From SHZL01 sp031362985 (lineage in GTDB: Bacteria > Pseudomonadota > Gammaproteobacteria > Xanthomonadales > SZUA-36), in NCBI GenBank assembly GCA_031362985.1, contig JANLTO010000179.1, positions 10,831 to 74,830 of the forward strand: 64,000 nt of DNA. The letters run 5' to 3'. The translations under genes were made by a program, and so were the position numbers. Below the pieces are notes generated by a model. It saw nothing but the letters and a program-made list of their open reading frames with translations, was not told the origin of the DNA and did not search any database. Below, one piece after another: positions 8,880-16,247 of this stretch. Every line of letters begins with the position of its first letter. Position 1 is the stretch's first letter.

Positions 8880-9485
8880 TCACTGCTGGATGACGGCCCT
8901 GTCGGCCTTGTCAGCCTTGTCGGCCTTGTCGGCCTTGTCGGCCTTGTCAGCTTTGTCGGCCCTTTCAGCTTTATCAGCTTTATCAGCTTTGTCGGCTTTA
9001 TCAGCTTTATCTGCCTTGTCGGCTTTATCAGCCTGATCAGCTTTATCCGCATTATCAGCATTGACTCTGCCACCCTTGCTCATTGCGTTGTCAGCGTTGT
9101 CAGCTTTGTCAGCTTTGTCGGCTTTGTCTGCATTATCGGCATTGATTCTGCTGCTCTTCGAGATCGCGTTGTCGGCCTTGGCCTTATCAGCTTTGTCCGC
9201 CTTGTCCGCTTTATCAGCCTTATCCGCTTTGTCGGCAGAATCAGCCAGAAGGCTTGAGGCCATTTCGTCAGAAACTTCACCTGATGTTGTTTCTTCTTCA
9301 CCCAGGATCACATCATCGGTGCTGATCTGGTTTGAGCGATAACGTTCGGCTGGAACTATGGTTCCGGAAACACCTTCTGTGCCTGGAGGCCAAGCAGTGC
9401 CAACGTACAGAATGGCGCCAATAGCTGCCGCCAACGCAACTACAATTACCAGAACTTTAGTACTGCCTGTCTGACTCGTTCTCAT
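8880..9485 (-). CDS. Membrane-anchored Ala-Asp-Lys triplet-repeat protein
   Basis: I do not recognise this family. The protein has about 201 residues: a short cytoplasmic start, one hydrophobic helix at residues 10-30 (VLVIVVALAAAIGAILYVG), a 50-residue acidic linker, then about 115 residues almost wholly of Ala-Asp-Lys triplets. The array is broken by two related inserts, DNAISKSSRINADNADKAD and DNAMSKGGRVNADNADKAD, about 31 residues apart, so there is a higher-order repeat. Codons vary (GAC/GAT, AAG/AAA, GCC/GCT), which argues for selection on the protein. The last 60 bp of near-identical 9-mers look like recent expansion. Two ATGs are adjacent; AGGAG sits seven bases before the second, which was chosen. 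The gene is the last in the sigma-factor block, with a terminator behind it and a promoter-like motif shared with the sigma gene. Confidence 0.75.
   Translation of the reverse strand: MRTSQTGSTKVLVIVVALAAAIGAILYVGTAWPPGTEGVSGTIVPAERYRSNQISTDDVILGEEETTSGEVSDEMASSLLADSADKADKADKADKADKADKAKADNAISKSSRINADNADKADKADKADNADNAMSKGGRVNADNADKADQADKADKADKADKADKADKADKAERADKADKADKADKADKADKADRAVIQQ
8890..9245 (-). repeat. Tandem 9-bp repeats encoding Ala-Asp-Lys
   Basis: The DNA is a long array of degenerate 9-mers (GCC GAC AAG and synonyms), interrupted twice. On the opposite strand the same array gives open frames rich in Leu-Ser-Ala and Leu-Ile-Lys, which are shadows. Copies nearest the 3' end of the gene are almost identical, and those towards the 5' end are more diverged. 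Confidence 0.85.
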
Positions 9486-9563
9486 CATGTTACTCCTGGG
9501 TTGTTATCAAACTGCGTTCATCGCCGCGGAGGCGGTACCTATCAGAACTCAGCCTCTTGATAG

Positions 9564-9593
9564 TAACTACACCGATACTACAAAAAAGTTGGC
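9564..9593 (-). promoter_or_regulatory. Candidate ECF-type promoter of the ADK-repeat gene
   Basis: Read on the minus strand, GCCAACTTT is followed after 13 bases by TGTAGTTA. The same two blocks at the same spacing occur before the ECF sigma gene (10953-10982); 21 of 30 positions are identical. The AAC core of the first block is typical of ECF -35 elements. This copy lies about 80 bp before the ATG, a normal promoter distance. Confidence 0.6.
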
Positions 9594-9637
9594 GGTTAAT
9601 GCAGAAATCTTTCAAACATCGTTTCGCCGGCGGCTCC

Positions 9638-10411
9638 CTACTCTTTGGACTCCAAAAGTCCCTGGTAAATACTTGCCCCGTGCTGAGACAGTGATATCCC
9701 GATGTCCCGCAAGTGCGTAGTGCCTTTCGGTTCGTCGCGCAGAAACACCACGTACTGCTGGTTACCACTGTTCAATAAATGCACTTTTCCATTGGATACT
9801 TCGAATTTTTCAACGGCTGACGCCGAGTCCTGGTCGGCAAAGCCGCCAAAACGCATTCCTGTGCCACTCAAATCAATGGTTACCTCAACAGGTTCTTCCG
9901 ATTTGAGATCAAACTCAAGTGCTATCGCCTGGTCACGGTAGCTTCGCTTGATGCTACCCTGAACATAATCAAGACTTACTGAGAGTTTCTCACCTGCAGA
10001 ACCTCGTTGACTCTCAGGCTGACTCATCATGGTTCCAACCACAGCCGACAGATCCTGCGCTTCCCTGGGGCTGACTTGAGTGAGGCCGATACCCATCAGC
10101 AGGCCGGCGGCCAGTGAAAGGCCATAGGTTGCGGGCCCATGGGATGCAAACTTTAGCCACCGGGACGAGCGTATTGAGAATTGCACGCGCTTGGGTAGCT
10201 TGATTGCACTGCTGATCTTGCTCTGCAGGCCGACAGGCGGGTCAAGGCTGGGAATCGACGCCATTAACTCATTGATCCGAATCATATCGTCCCGGAATTT
10301 CCTCGCTTCCTGGGACTGCAATAATTCACCGGAAAGCTCGGCCCGGTCGTGGTCGTCCAACTCGCCATCGACGTCTGCCTGGATGAGATCAATAATTCGC
10401 TCATTCAACAT
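9638..10411 (-). CDS. Membrane anti-sigma factor for the adjacent ECF sigma factor
   Basis: The protein has 257 residues. Residues 1-50 form an RseA-like acidic helical domain (MLNERIIDLIQADVDGELDDHDRAEL) that would hold the sigma factor. There is no His-x3-Cys-x2-Cys zinc motif, so it is of the non-zinc type. One membrane helix lies near residues 93-111, and the remaining 145 residues would be periplasmic with beta-rich character. The gene starts two bases after the sigma-factor stop codon, the usual arrangement for a translationally coupled sigma/anti-sigma pair. Release is probably by regulated proteolysis of the periplasmic side, as in related systems; no protease gene is adjacent. Confidence 0.8.
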   Translation of the reverse strand: MLNERIIDLIQADVDGELDDHDRAELSGELLQSQEARKFRDDMIRINELMASIPSLDPPVGLQSKISSAIKLPKRVQFSIRSSRWLKFASHGPATYGLSLAAGLLMGIGLTQVSPREAQDLSAVVGTMMSQPESQRGSAGEKLSVSLDYVQGSIKRSYRDQAIALEFDLKSEEPVEVTIDLSGTGMRFGGFADQDSASAVEKFEVSNGKVHLLNSGNQQYVVFLRDEPKGTTHLRDIGISLSQHGASIYQGLLESKE

Positions 10412-10413
10412 GA

Positions 10414-10953
10414 TTACATTTCCCCTAGTGCCGCCAGTTGGGCTTTCATTAGCTGGCGGGCAGAATAAAGCCTTGATTTCACTGTCTTTTCAGGAATGCT
10501 GAGAATTCCGCTGATATCGTGGTAACTCATTTCCGAAAAATGCCTCAACACCACGACCACCCGGTAATCTTCCTGCAATTGCATGAGACCTGCCTGGATG
10601 ACATCGGACAGCCTGTCTGCATCAATATGATCTTCCGGATTGGATTCAAGCGAGTGATGCTCATCCTCGTAGGATTCCTCGTTCTTGCTCCGGTTTCGTT
10701 GATTGATGGATTCATTAATTGCTATCCGGTAGATCCAGCTGAAAAACTTGTATTCCGGGTTGTACTGATCAATTCGTTCAAACACCTTCATGAATACGGT
10801 CTGGGTTACGTCCGCCGCATCATCGCGATTACCGAGGATACGAAAAGCTGCGTTGTAAATTGGCCGCTCATATTCCTTGATCAACTCCCCCAGCGCCTGA
10901 CGGTCACCACGCCTGCATCGCAAGATGAGTTCATGATCCCGGCTCTTATCCAT
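10414..10953 (-). CDS. ECF RNA polymerase sigma factor
   Basis: The 179 residues contain the two ECF domains. Region 2 reads ELIKEYERPIYNAAFRILGNRDDAADVTQTVFMKVFERI with FFSWIYRIAINESINQRNR. Region 4 reads LQLQEDYRVVVVLRHFSEMSYHDISGILSIPEKTVKSRLYSARQLMK, with the helix-turn-helix for the -35 element. The family directs RNA polymerase to a small stress or surface regulon. The anti-sigma gene follows at once. No good ribosome site precedes the ATG, and a promoter-like motif abuts it, so translation may start at an internal codon (a TTG ten codons in is one option) or from a leaderless mRNA. Confidence 0.88.
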   Translation of the reverse strand: MDKSRDHELILRCRRGDRQALGELIKEYERPIYNAAFRILGNRDDAADVTQTVFMKVFERIDQYNPEYKFFSWIYRIAINESINQRNRSKNEESYEDEHHSLESNPEDHIDADRLSDVIQAGLMQLQEDYRVVVVLRHFSEMSYHDISGILSIPEKTVKSRLYSARQLMKAQLAALGEM

Positions 10954-10982
10954 AACTACAGGCCATCAGCAATAAAGTTGGC
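10953..10982 (-). promoter_or_regulatory. Candidate autoregulatory ECF promoter motif
   Basis: On the minus strand this is GCCAACTTT, 13 bases, TGTAGTTA, matching the motif before the ADK-repeat gene. The final A is the first base of the annotated sigma ATG. If TGTAGTTA is the -10 region, transcription would begin inside the annotated frame. So either the true start codon is downstream or the blocks bind a different regulator. Confidence 0.5.
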
Positions 10983-11038
10983 AGGCATTGAGCTAGCGAC
11001 ATGGAACCCGTGTGAAAACTGGCTGGAAATAATTTCAA

Positions 11039-11335
11039 TTACTTTTGTAAAAGACTGATATCAAACAATTTGTCGAACCCCGAATAGCGCAAGATGTCAT
11101 TGATGTGACTGTTCACATTGATCAACTTCAACCCGGAAGTACCCACCATCAGGCGTTTGTGCGTCTTTAGCAATACGCCAAGCCCGGCACTGGACATGTA
11201 TTCAAGCTCGGCCAGGTTCAAAATGCACTCCCCGGAAACCTGGTCCAAAAACGCCTGCGCATTGGCCGCCTGCGCCGCATCCAGACGACCAGTCATCGTT
11301 ACCTGGCCCAGATCATTGAAATCGATGCTAAACAT
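11039..11335 (-). CDS. STAS-domain anti-sigma factor antagonist (RsbV-like)
   Basis: About 98 residues form a single STAS domain: MFSIDFNDLGQVTMTGRLDAAQA, then the phosphorylation loop LEYMSSAGLGVLLKTHKR with the expected Ser, then a final helix. When dephosphorylated, such proteins bind the partner kinase and free its other target. The ATG was chosen because GGGAGG lies eight bases before it; the longer frame runs back through the kinase gene. The start overlaps the 3' end of the RsbW-like gene by 8 bp, so the two are coupled. Confidence 0.85.
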   Translation of the reverse strand: MFSIDFNDLGQVTMTGRLDAAQAANAQAFLDQVSGECILNLAELEYMSSAGLGVLLKTHKRLMVGTSGLKLINVNSHINDILRYSGFDKLFDISLLQK

Positions 11336-11741
11336 CGGCTTTTCCTCCCTTGATCTGGAAGGTAATTTTGCTTTGCCGGTCGTGATATTCATAGTGAATT
11401 GAATCGACCATTTTTAGCACCAGATACACGCCAAGTCCTCCGGGTGTGCGCTCTGCTAAAGGAGCATCAATGTTTATGCCCCGCGGAACAGTCGGATCGA
11501 AACGCTCAACATCGTAGTCGGTCAGACTTACCTTAATGCCACCGGCTACAGGCTCCATTTCCAGCAGGATTTCGCGCTGGGTCTCCTTATTGTAATTGAC
11601 CATGTTCACAAACAGCTCTTCTATGCACAGATCCACCGGAGTGCGTAGCGCCGGATCGATACTGTTCTGCTTGAAGAACTGCTCAGTTGCATCCACAATC
11701 GGGGTTATTTCGTCATAACTCCGCGCAAAGAATTTTTTCAT
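11328..11741 (-). CDS. Serine-protein kinase / anti-sigma regulatory factor (RsbW-like ATPase)
   Basis: The 137 residues form one GHKL ATPase domain of the HATPase_c_2 type. The N box is EELFVNMVNYN, the Asp of the G1 region is in SLTDYDVERFDP, and the glycine box reads RTPGGLGVYLVLKMVD. Proteins of this family bind and phosphorylate a STAS antagonist and sequester a target, which may be a sigma factor or another regulator. The gene lies between the PP2C phosphatase and the STAS gene, completing a partner-switching set. Confidence 0.85.
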   Translation of the reverse strand: MKKFFARSYDEITPIVDATEQFFKQNSIDPALRTPVDLCIEELFVNMVNYNKETQREILLEMEPVAGGIKVSLTDYDVERFDPTVPRGINIDAPLAERTPGGLGVYLVLKMVDSIHYEYHDRQSKITFQIKGGKADV

Positions 11742-11848
11742 TTTCCTGCCTCAATAAAGGTTGTTATGCACGAGTGAACCGGGTTCATCGCCCAGTCTAG
11801 CTGAGTTCGTGGCTTTCTTGACCCATGCGAGTTCCGATCTCAACCGGG

Positions 11849-13117
11849 TCAGGTCGCTTCCAGCCTGCGCAACAGGACCACCGTTATATCATCCGCCTGC
11901 TTCTCATCGCCACCAAAATGGAACACGGCCTGGAACAATTGCTTGCCGAGCTCCTCCATGGACAAGTGGTGATGCCGCACCATGACTTGCTCTACTCCTT
12001 GTTCGCCAAACAGGACACCCTGGTCGTTAGCAAATTCATAAATCCCGTCTGAAAGCAGTGCCAATACATCACCCCGTTCCATGCGTATCGTACTAGCTGC
12101 ACCCGGGTCATCCAAGGGCAAAATTCCGACCGGGAAATGGGTCGGCTTCAGCCACTCGCACCGCTTGTCTGCAGCATGGAAGTGCAGTAGTGGCCCCTGC
12201 CCACCGGAATAGTAGGTTACTTCGTTCCGGGACGGGTCAAGAAAACCCATGAAGGCCGTGAGAAAACGGTCCGCTGGCAAGTCTTCGGCAAGCTGGTTAT
12301 TAACGTGACGGTAGGCTTCCGCAAGCCCCGCCCCGCACCTGAAAGCGACCCGCAACATTGCTTGCATCTGGGTTGCGGACAGGGCCGAACCAATGCCGTG
12401 ACCAGTTGCATCTCCCAACAAAATGAACAGCCGGCCTTCCAAAACTACCAGGTCAAACATGTCTCCGCCCGTCTGGTCGGCCGGGCGAAACTCACCATAC
12501 AGGTCATAGTCCGGAACCGGAGGCATGACACTGGGCAAAGTGCTCATCTGGATTTCGCGCGCCAGCGAAACCTCTTCATCCAGGCGTTCCTTCAGGAATA
12601 GCGCTTCGGTCAATTGCGTCCGCTGCAAGGCCACTGCGCATTGAGCGGCGAGGGATATGGCCAATAGTTCATCACTGTGCTCAAACACACCCCCTTGCTT
12701 GTTCAGCAACTGCATCACGCCAACCGGCTCTCCCTGGCGGCCCAGCAAGGGGATGCTCAAAATTGAACGGGTTCTGAACCCGGTAATTTGGTCAATGGCC
12801 TGGTTGAAACGGGCATCCGAATACGCTTCGGGCACATTGATCACCTGCCTTTTTTCGAGGCATTCACCGACCAGCCCCTGACCAACCGGGATGCGGATGG
12901 GTGGCCCATCCTGTGGCACTTTTAACTCGAGCTCCCGGCTCGCGGCATGATACAGCCAAAGACTGCCACGCTCGGCAAGCAACACCTCTTTACCAGCCTC
13001 CACAATTTCGGTTAACAACTGCACCAGGTCAAACGACTCTGCGAGCTTGTGACATACGTCCAGAATTCTCAGCAGAGATTCCCTGGACAGCTCCGCCGCT
13101 CCATGTCTCATATGCAT
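11849..13117 (-). CDS. GAF-PP2C serine phosphatase (RsbU-like)
   Basis: The protein has 422 residues. The first 170 form a GAF sensor domain (LLAERGSLWLYHAASRELELKV to VGVMQLLNKQGGVFEHSDELLAISLA). A helical linker ending LAREIQMSTLPS leads into a SpoIIE-type PP2C domain. The metal aspartates are seen in TGGDMFD (D219), GDATGHGIGSAL (D236) and LALLSDGIYEFAND. Such enzymes dephosphorylate STAS antagonists in response to a signal bound by the sensor domain. Two ATGs lie two codons apart and either could be used. It is the first gene of the co-directional regulatory block. Confidence 0.86.
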   Translation of the reverse strand: MHMRHGAAELSRESLLRILDVCHKLAESFDLVQLLTEIVEAGKEVLLAERGSLWLYHAASRELELKVPQDGPPIRIPVGQGLVGECLEKRQVINVPEAYSDARFNQAIDQITGFRTRSILSIPLLGRQGEPVGVMQLLNKQGGVFEHSDELLAISLAAQCAVALQRTQLTEALFLKERLDEEVSLAREIQMSTLPSVMPPVPDYDLYGEFRPADQTGGDMFDLVVLEGRLFILLGDATGHGIGSALSATQMQAMLRVAFRCGAGLAEAYRHVNNQLAEDLPADRFLTAFMGFLDPSRNEVTYYSGGQGPLLHFHAADKRCEWLKPTHFPVGILPLDDPGAASTIRMERGDVLALLSDGIYEFANDQGVLFGEQGVEQVMVRHHHLSMEELGKQLFQAVFHFGGDEKQADDITVVLLRRLEAT

Positions 13118-13254
13118 TCTCTATGGCACTCCACTGCCCAGTTTAATCTATTTGCATCAGGCACCGCTGATACCAGGCTCGCCCGCTTGCCTACGAGCTT
13201 TAGTGCCGGGACCGTTTGCATTATGCTTTTGCCTGGATTCCGGAATTTCCCTTG

Positions 13255-13998
13255 ATGACAACCGCACACATCACCCGCCCTTTGTTCAAGCCTTTGCGCA
13301 CGAACTTGTGTTTTTGTGGCAGTGGCCAGACTTTCAAGTCCTGCTGTGGTTCGACGAGTGAACCTCGCAAACCACCACACGGCGTGCATGTCATTCCAAA
13401 CTTCCTTCCACCGCAAACCTGCATGCACTGGACCAGCTACCTTGATTCACGACACAGTAGCCCGCTCGCAGTGCATAGCCTGAACGAAACCGAGCATTTA
13501 CATCTTGCCATCGAACGGGTTTCCGGCCGCGTCACCGACAAAGTCGAACAAGGCAGCCTGGAAAGCATCATCACCGGGGTTGTAGCACAGGCTTTCAGAA
13601 AGCCGATTGCCGCCGTGATGAACCGCCAAATCCAGTGGTTTGAGAAGCCTCAGGTGCTCCGTTACGAGCCCGGTGGCTTGTACGGCCCCCATGCTGACAG
13701 CGATCAGTACATTGCCAATGCAAGGCACTGGCGCAAGGTCATTGATCGCGACGTCAGCCTGCTGCTCTACCTGAACCAGGAATTCGCAGGCGGCGAGCTG
13801 AATTTTCGCCAGTTCAACTACACGTACCGCCCACGAACCGGCGATCTTTTGTGTTTTCCATCAGGTGGCCATTACGCCCACGAGGCCTTGCCGGTGAAAA
13901 GCGGTACCCGCTACGTGGTTGTCAGTTGGGCGGCATATCGTGATGAACCCAAGGTACTTAAGTCAAGGCCATCGGAAAGTATTGACCTCGACCCATGA
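13255..13998 (+). CDS. SEC-C zinc motif fused to 2OG-Fe(II) oxygenase (copy 1)
   Basis: The protein has 247 residues. Residues 19-32 (CFCGSGQTFKSCCG) form a SEC-C zinc motif with Cys at 19, 21, 30 and 31, as found at the end of SecA. The rest is a prolyl-4-hydroxylase-like oxygenase: H146-x-D148 in GPHADSD, a distal His in YAHEAL (209) and the 2-oxoglutarate Arg in SGTRYVVVSW (219). The substrate is unknown; the zinc motif suggests contact with ribosome, SecB or another protein. The ATG giving MTTAHIT was chosen because the longer frame adds 13 residues without a ribosome site. A paralog with the same layout lies at 21130-21867. Confidence 0.82.
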   Translation: MTTAHITRPLFKPLRTNLCFCGSGQTFKSCCGSTSEPRKPPHGVHVIPNFLPPQTCMHWTSYLDSRHSSPLAVHSLNETEHLHLAIERVSGRVTDKVEQGSLESIITGVVAQAFRKPIAAVMNRQIQWFEKPQVLRYEPGGLYGPHADSDQYIANARHWRKVIDRDVSLLLYLNQEFAGGELNFRQFNYTYRPRTGDLLCFPSGGHYAHEALPVKSGTRYVVVSWAAYRDEPKVLKSRPSESIDLDP

Positions 13999-14026
13999 AG
14001 GCCATCCCCAAGGGCAGACCTTGGGA

Positions 14027-14467
14027 TCAACGAACATTCCAGCTGCGTTGCATTTCAAGATACAGGAAAGAGGCCGTCCAGGTGATCAGCACCATGCCGG
14101 TCAACGCCTCAATACCGGTCAGATGCCGCATATCACCAATGGGCTGAATATCACCAAATCCCAATGTCGTGTACACGGTAAATGAGAAATATCCACACGC
14201 CACCAGAGATCCATCGAAACCTCCTTCCAGGTGGCCCCAGGTTTTTGCATCAAGCAACACATAATAGGCCAACGCAAAAACCCAGACTTCCACGACGTGG
14301 GCTAGCAGCGCACCAAAAACACCGACGACGATACGCCGCCGGTGCTTCATGTGTATGCGCGGCAGCATGGTCGTGAGGAAAGACAGGACTTCGTAATGGA
14401 AGGTCACCACGAACGCTATAACCAGGCTGAAAACCCCAATGGTGGTCAGCATTTCCAGTCCGAACAT
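14027..14467 (-). CDS. Two-pore-helix ion channel family protein
   Basis: The 146 residues carry three or four membrane segments. The pore loop YFSFTVYTTLGFGDIQPIG contains TLGFGD, a variant of the potassium selectivity filter TVGYGD, followed by a membrane helix (MVLITWTASFLYLEMQ). This is the Ion_trans_2 pattern. No RCK or other regulatory domain is present. It lies 23 bp after the cytochrome oxidase subunit IV gene on the same strand, so it may be transcribed with the oxidase and perhaps balances charge moved by it; that link is inference. Confidence 0.75.
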   Translation of the reverse strand: MFGLEMLTTIGVFSLVIAFVVTFHYEVLSFLTTMLPRIHMKHRRRIVVGVFGALLAHVVEVWVFALAYYVLLDAKTWGHLEGGFDGSLVACGYFSFTVYTTLGFGDIQPIGDMRHLTGIEALTGMVLITWTASFLYLEMQRSWNVR

Positions 14468-14490
14468 CAGGCATTACCTTCAAACAGGGA

Positions 14491-14838
14491 TTATTGGTGC
14501 GGAGCGATGATTTCCGCTGCAGGTCCGAAGGCAGCCAGCCTGGCCAGGAATGTGTAATCACCTTCAATCGCCATAAGGCCGATAAACACTGTAAGACATA
14601 GTGGTGGCACAAGGATGGCGTAGATCAGCGCCAACCGTTCCCAGGCCATGTGCATGAACACCGCTACGATGAATCCAGCCTTAAGGAACATGAACAGCAG
14701 GATCAGTGACCAGCGCAAGCCACCTTCCAGCTGAAAATAGTCAACTGCATAGGAAAACCCGCTGAGGATGAACAGCAACCCCCATACCCAGAAATAGATA
14801 CTTAGTGGATGTTGCTGGTGGCCTTCTGATTGAGCCAT
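14491..14838 (-). CDS. Cytochrome c oxidase subunit IV family protein
   Basis: The 115 residues hold three membrane helices, with the central KAGFIVAVFMHMAWERLALIYAI stretch that marks the bacterial subunit IV family (COX4_pro, PF03626). Subunit IV is a small accessory subunit that stabilises haem-copper oxidases in the inner membrane. It follows the second subunit III gene by 47 bp. Confidence 0.83.
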   Translation of the reverse strand: MAQSEGHQQHPLSIYFWVWGLLFILSGFSYAVDYFQLEGGLRWSLILLFMFLKAGFIVAVFMHMAWERLALIYAILVPPLCLTVFIGLMAIEGDYTFLARLAAFGPAAEIIAPHQ

Positions 14839-14885
14839 TTCAAATTACTCCGCTTGAATCGTTGTCCAAAACCAGGTGACCCGTG

Positions 14886-15581
14886 TCACCACAGATAGAA
14901 AAAAGCAAAAATGAACACCCACACCAGGTCAACGAAATGCCAGTAAAGCCCGGCGATTTCGACGGTTTCGTAATTCCCGCCTTTTTTCCGGTCGTAATAG
15001 CCGGACCCAACCCGGTAAGCAACGACGCTCAGGTAGATGACACCGGCAGAAACATGCATACCGTGGAAGCCGGTAATCATGAAGAAAGATGCTCCAAACT
15101 GCGCCGCCCCCATTGGATTCCCCCATGGGCGCACTCCTTCCTCCATGATCAGCTTGGTCCACTCAAAGGCCTGCATGCTCACGAAAGTCGCACCCAGCAA
15201 GGCGGTCGCAATCATCAGCATCACGGTGACTTTCTTGTTCTTGCGATAACCGAAATTCACTGCCAGCGCCATGGTGCCGCTGGAGGTGATCAACACAAAG
15301 GTCATAATGGCGATCAGGATCAGTGGAATCGGCTCGCCGCCAAATGAAAGAGCAAATACCTCACTGGGATTCGGCCATGGGACCGTGGTGCTGATGCGCA
15401 CGGTCATGTAACTGATCAGGAAACAGGAAAAAATGAAGGTGTCGCTGAGCAGGAATATCCACATCATGGCCTTGCCCCAAGGCACCTGGAAAGCCTGCTT
15501 GTCGCTCGAAATATCCGCAACCACGCCGACGTTTCCACTCGGGGTTGCAGTTACCGCTACCGCCATTGCTTCATGTGTCAT
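14886..15581 (-). CDS. Cytochrome c oxidase subunit III
   Basis: The 231 residues form the usual subunit III layout of about five or six membrane helices. Family marks are WIFLLSDTFIFSCFLISYM, SMQAFEWTKLI, FFMITGFHGMHVSAGVIYL and the C-terminal GLYWHFVDLVWVFIFAFFYLW. It is the second subunit III gene of the operon; the other (15621-16247) is shorter and more diverged. Confidence 0.88.
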   Translation of the reverse strand: MTHEAMAVAVTATPSGNVGVVADISSDKQAFQVPWGKAMMWIFLLSDTFIFSCFLISYMTVRISTTVPWPNPSEVFALSFGGEPIPLILIAIMTFVLITSSGTMALAVNFGYRKNKKVTVMLMIATALLGATFVSMQAFEWTKLIMEEGVRPWGNPMGAAQFGASFFMITGFHGMHVSAGVIYLSVVAYRVGSGYYDRKKGGNYETVEIAGLYWHFVDLVWVFIFAFFYLW

Positions 15582-15620
15582 GCCCGTTCCCTCATTTGCA
15601 ATTTCCCTCGTGTATTTTTT

Positions 15621-16247
15621 TCAACTGCTCAGCAGCAGGTAAAACAATACTGCCCACACCAATAGCAGGAAATGCCAGTAGGTGGCACACAGGCCAATAC
15701 GTCCCGGTAGAGCCGCATCATCCGGATCAATAAATGCGGTTCGCAGGGCCTTGAACAGGAACCACATGCCGCCCAGCAGGTGGGCAGCATGGATCGCGGT
15801 AAACATGTAGAAATATGCGTTAGCCGGATTTCCTGCGGCATAAAGGCCCGCAGCAATCATTAGCTTCCAGGCATAGGCCTGCCCCGCAATAAACAATAAA
15901 GAGAACAGGGTTGCGGCCACCAATTCATTGCGCACTCCCGCATCCGCACCGCCAAGCTTGCTTCTCAGCGCAGCTTTACTGGCCAACTGCAAGGCAAGGC
16001 TGGCCAGAAGCAAAATTCCGGTGTTGAACCATAAAATTCCAGGTTCGGACACAGCGATCCAGTCGGGATAGCCAGCGCGCATCTGGTGGGAAATACTGAA
16101 CAGGAAAAACAAACTGGTAATCACGCCAAGAAACAGGTAGAGGCCCGTGCGGCCAGCCGGCCGGCCCACAGCATTGCCACCGTGTATCCCATCCATTTCC
16201 CCGGCATGCTCCCAGGGCTTGGCCAGCAATCGCTGCAATATTCTCAA
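15621..16247 (-). CDS. Divergent cytochrome c oxidase subunit III-like protein
   Basis: The 208 residues hold about five membrane helices. The family pattern is seen in AGQAYAWKLMIAAGLYAAGN, YFYMFTAIHAAHLLGGMWFLF and ATYWHFLLLVWAVLFYLLL, but it lacks the conserved N-terminal helix sequence of its neighbour. Its start overlaps the subunit I stop by 4 bp (ATGA type), so the two are coupled. Paired long and short subunit III genes occur in some alternative oxidase clusters. It may replace or add to the main subunit III. Confidence 0.8.
   Translation of the reverse strand: MRILQRLLAKPWEHAGEMDGIHGGNAVGRPAGRTGLYLFLGVITSLFFLFSISHQMRAGYPDWIAVSEPGILWFNTGILLLASLALQLASKAALRSKLGGADAGVRNELVAATLFSLLFIAGQAYAWKLMIAAGLYAAGNPANAYFYMFTAIHAAHLLGGMWFLFKALRTAFIDPDDAALPGRIGLCATYWHFLLLVWAVLFYLLLSS

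Noticed and set aside
8839..9342. Long plus-strand frames rich in Leu-Ser-Ala and minus-strand frames rich in Leu-Ile-Lys/Pro-Thr
   Set aside because: They are other-frame readings of the 9-bp ADK repeats, with no ribosome sites; only the ADK frame has an anchor helix, a ribosome site and a terminator.
11742..11848. A third copy of the sigma-linked motif before the RsbW-like gene (AATAAAGGTTG resembles AATAAAGTTGG)
   Set aside because: The second block TGTAGTTA is missing at the right spacing, and the first block has an inserted base.
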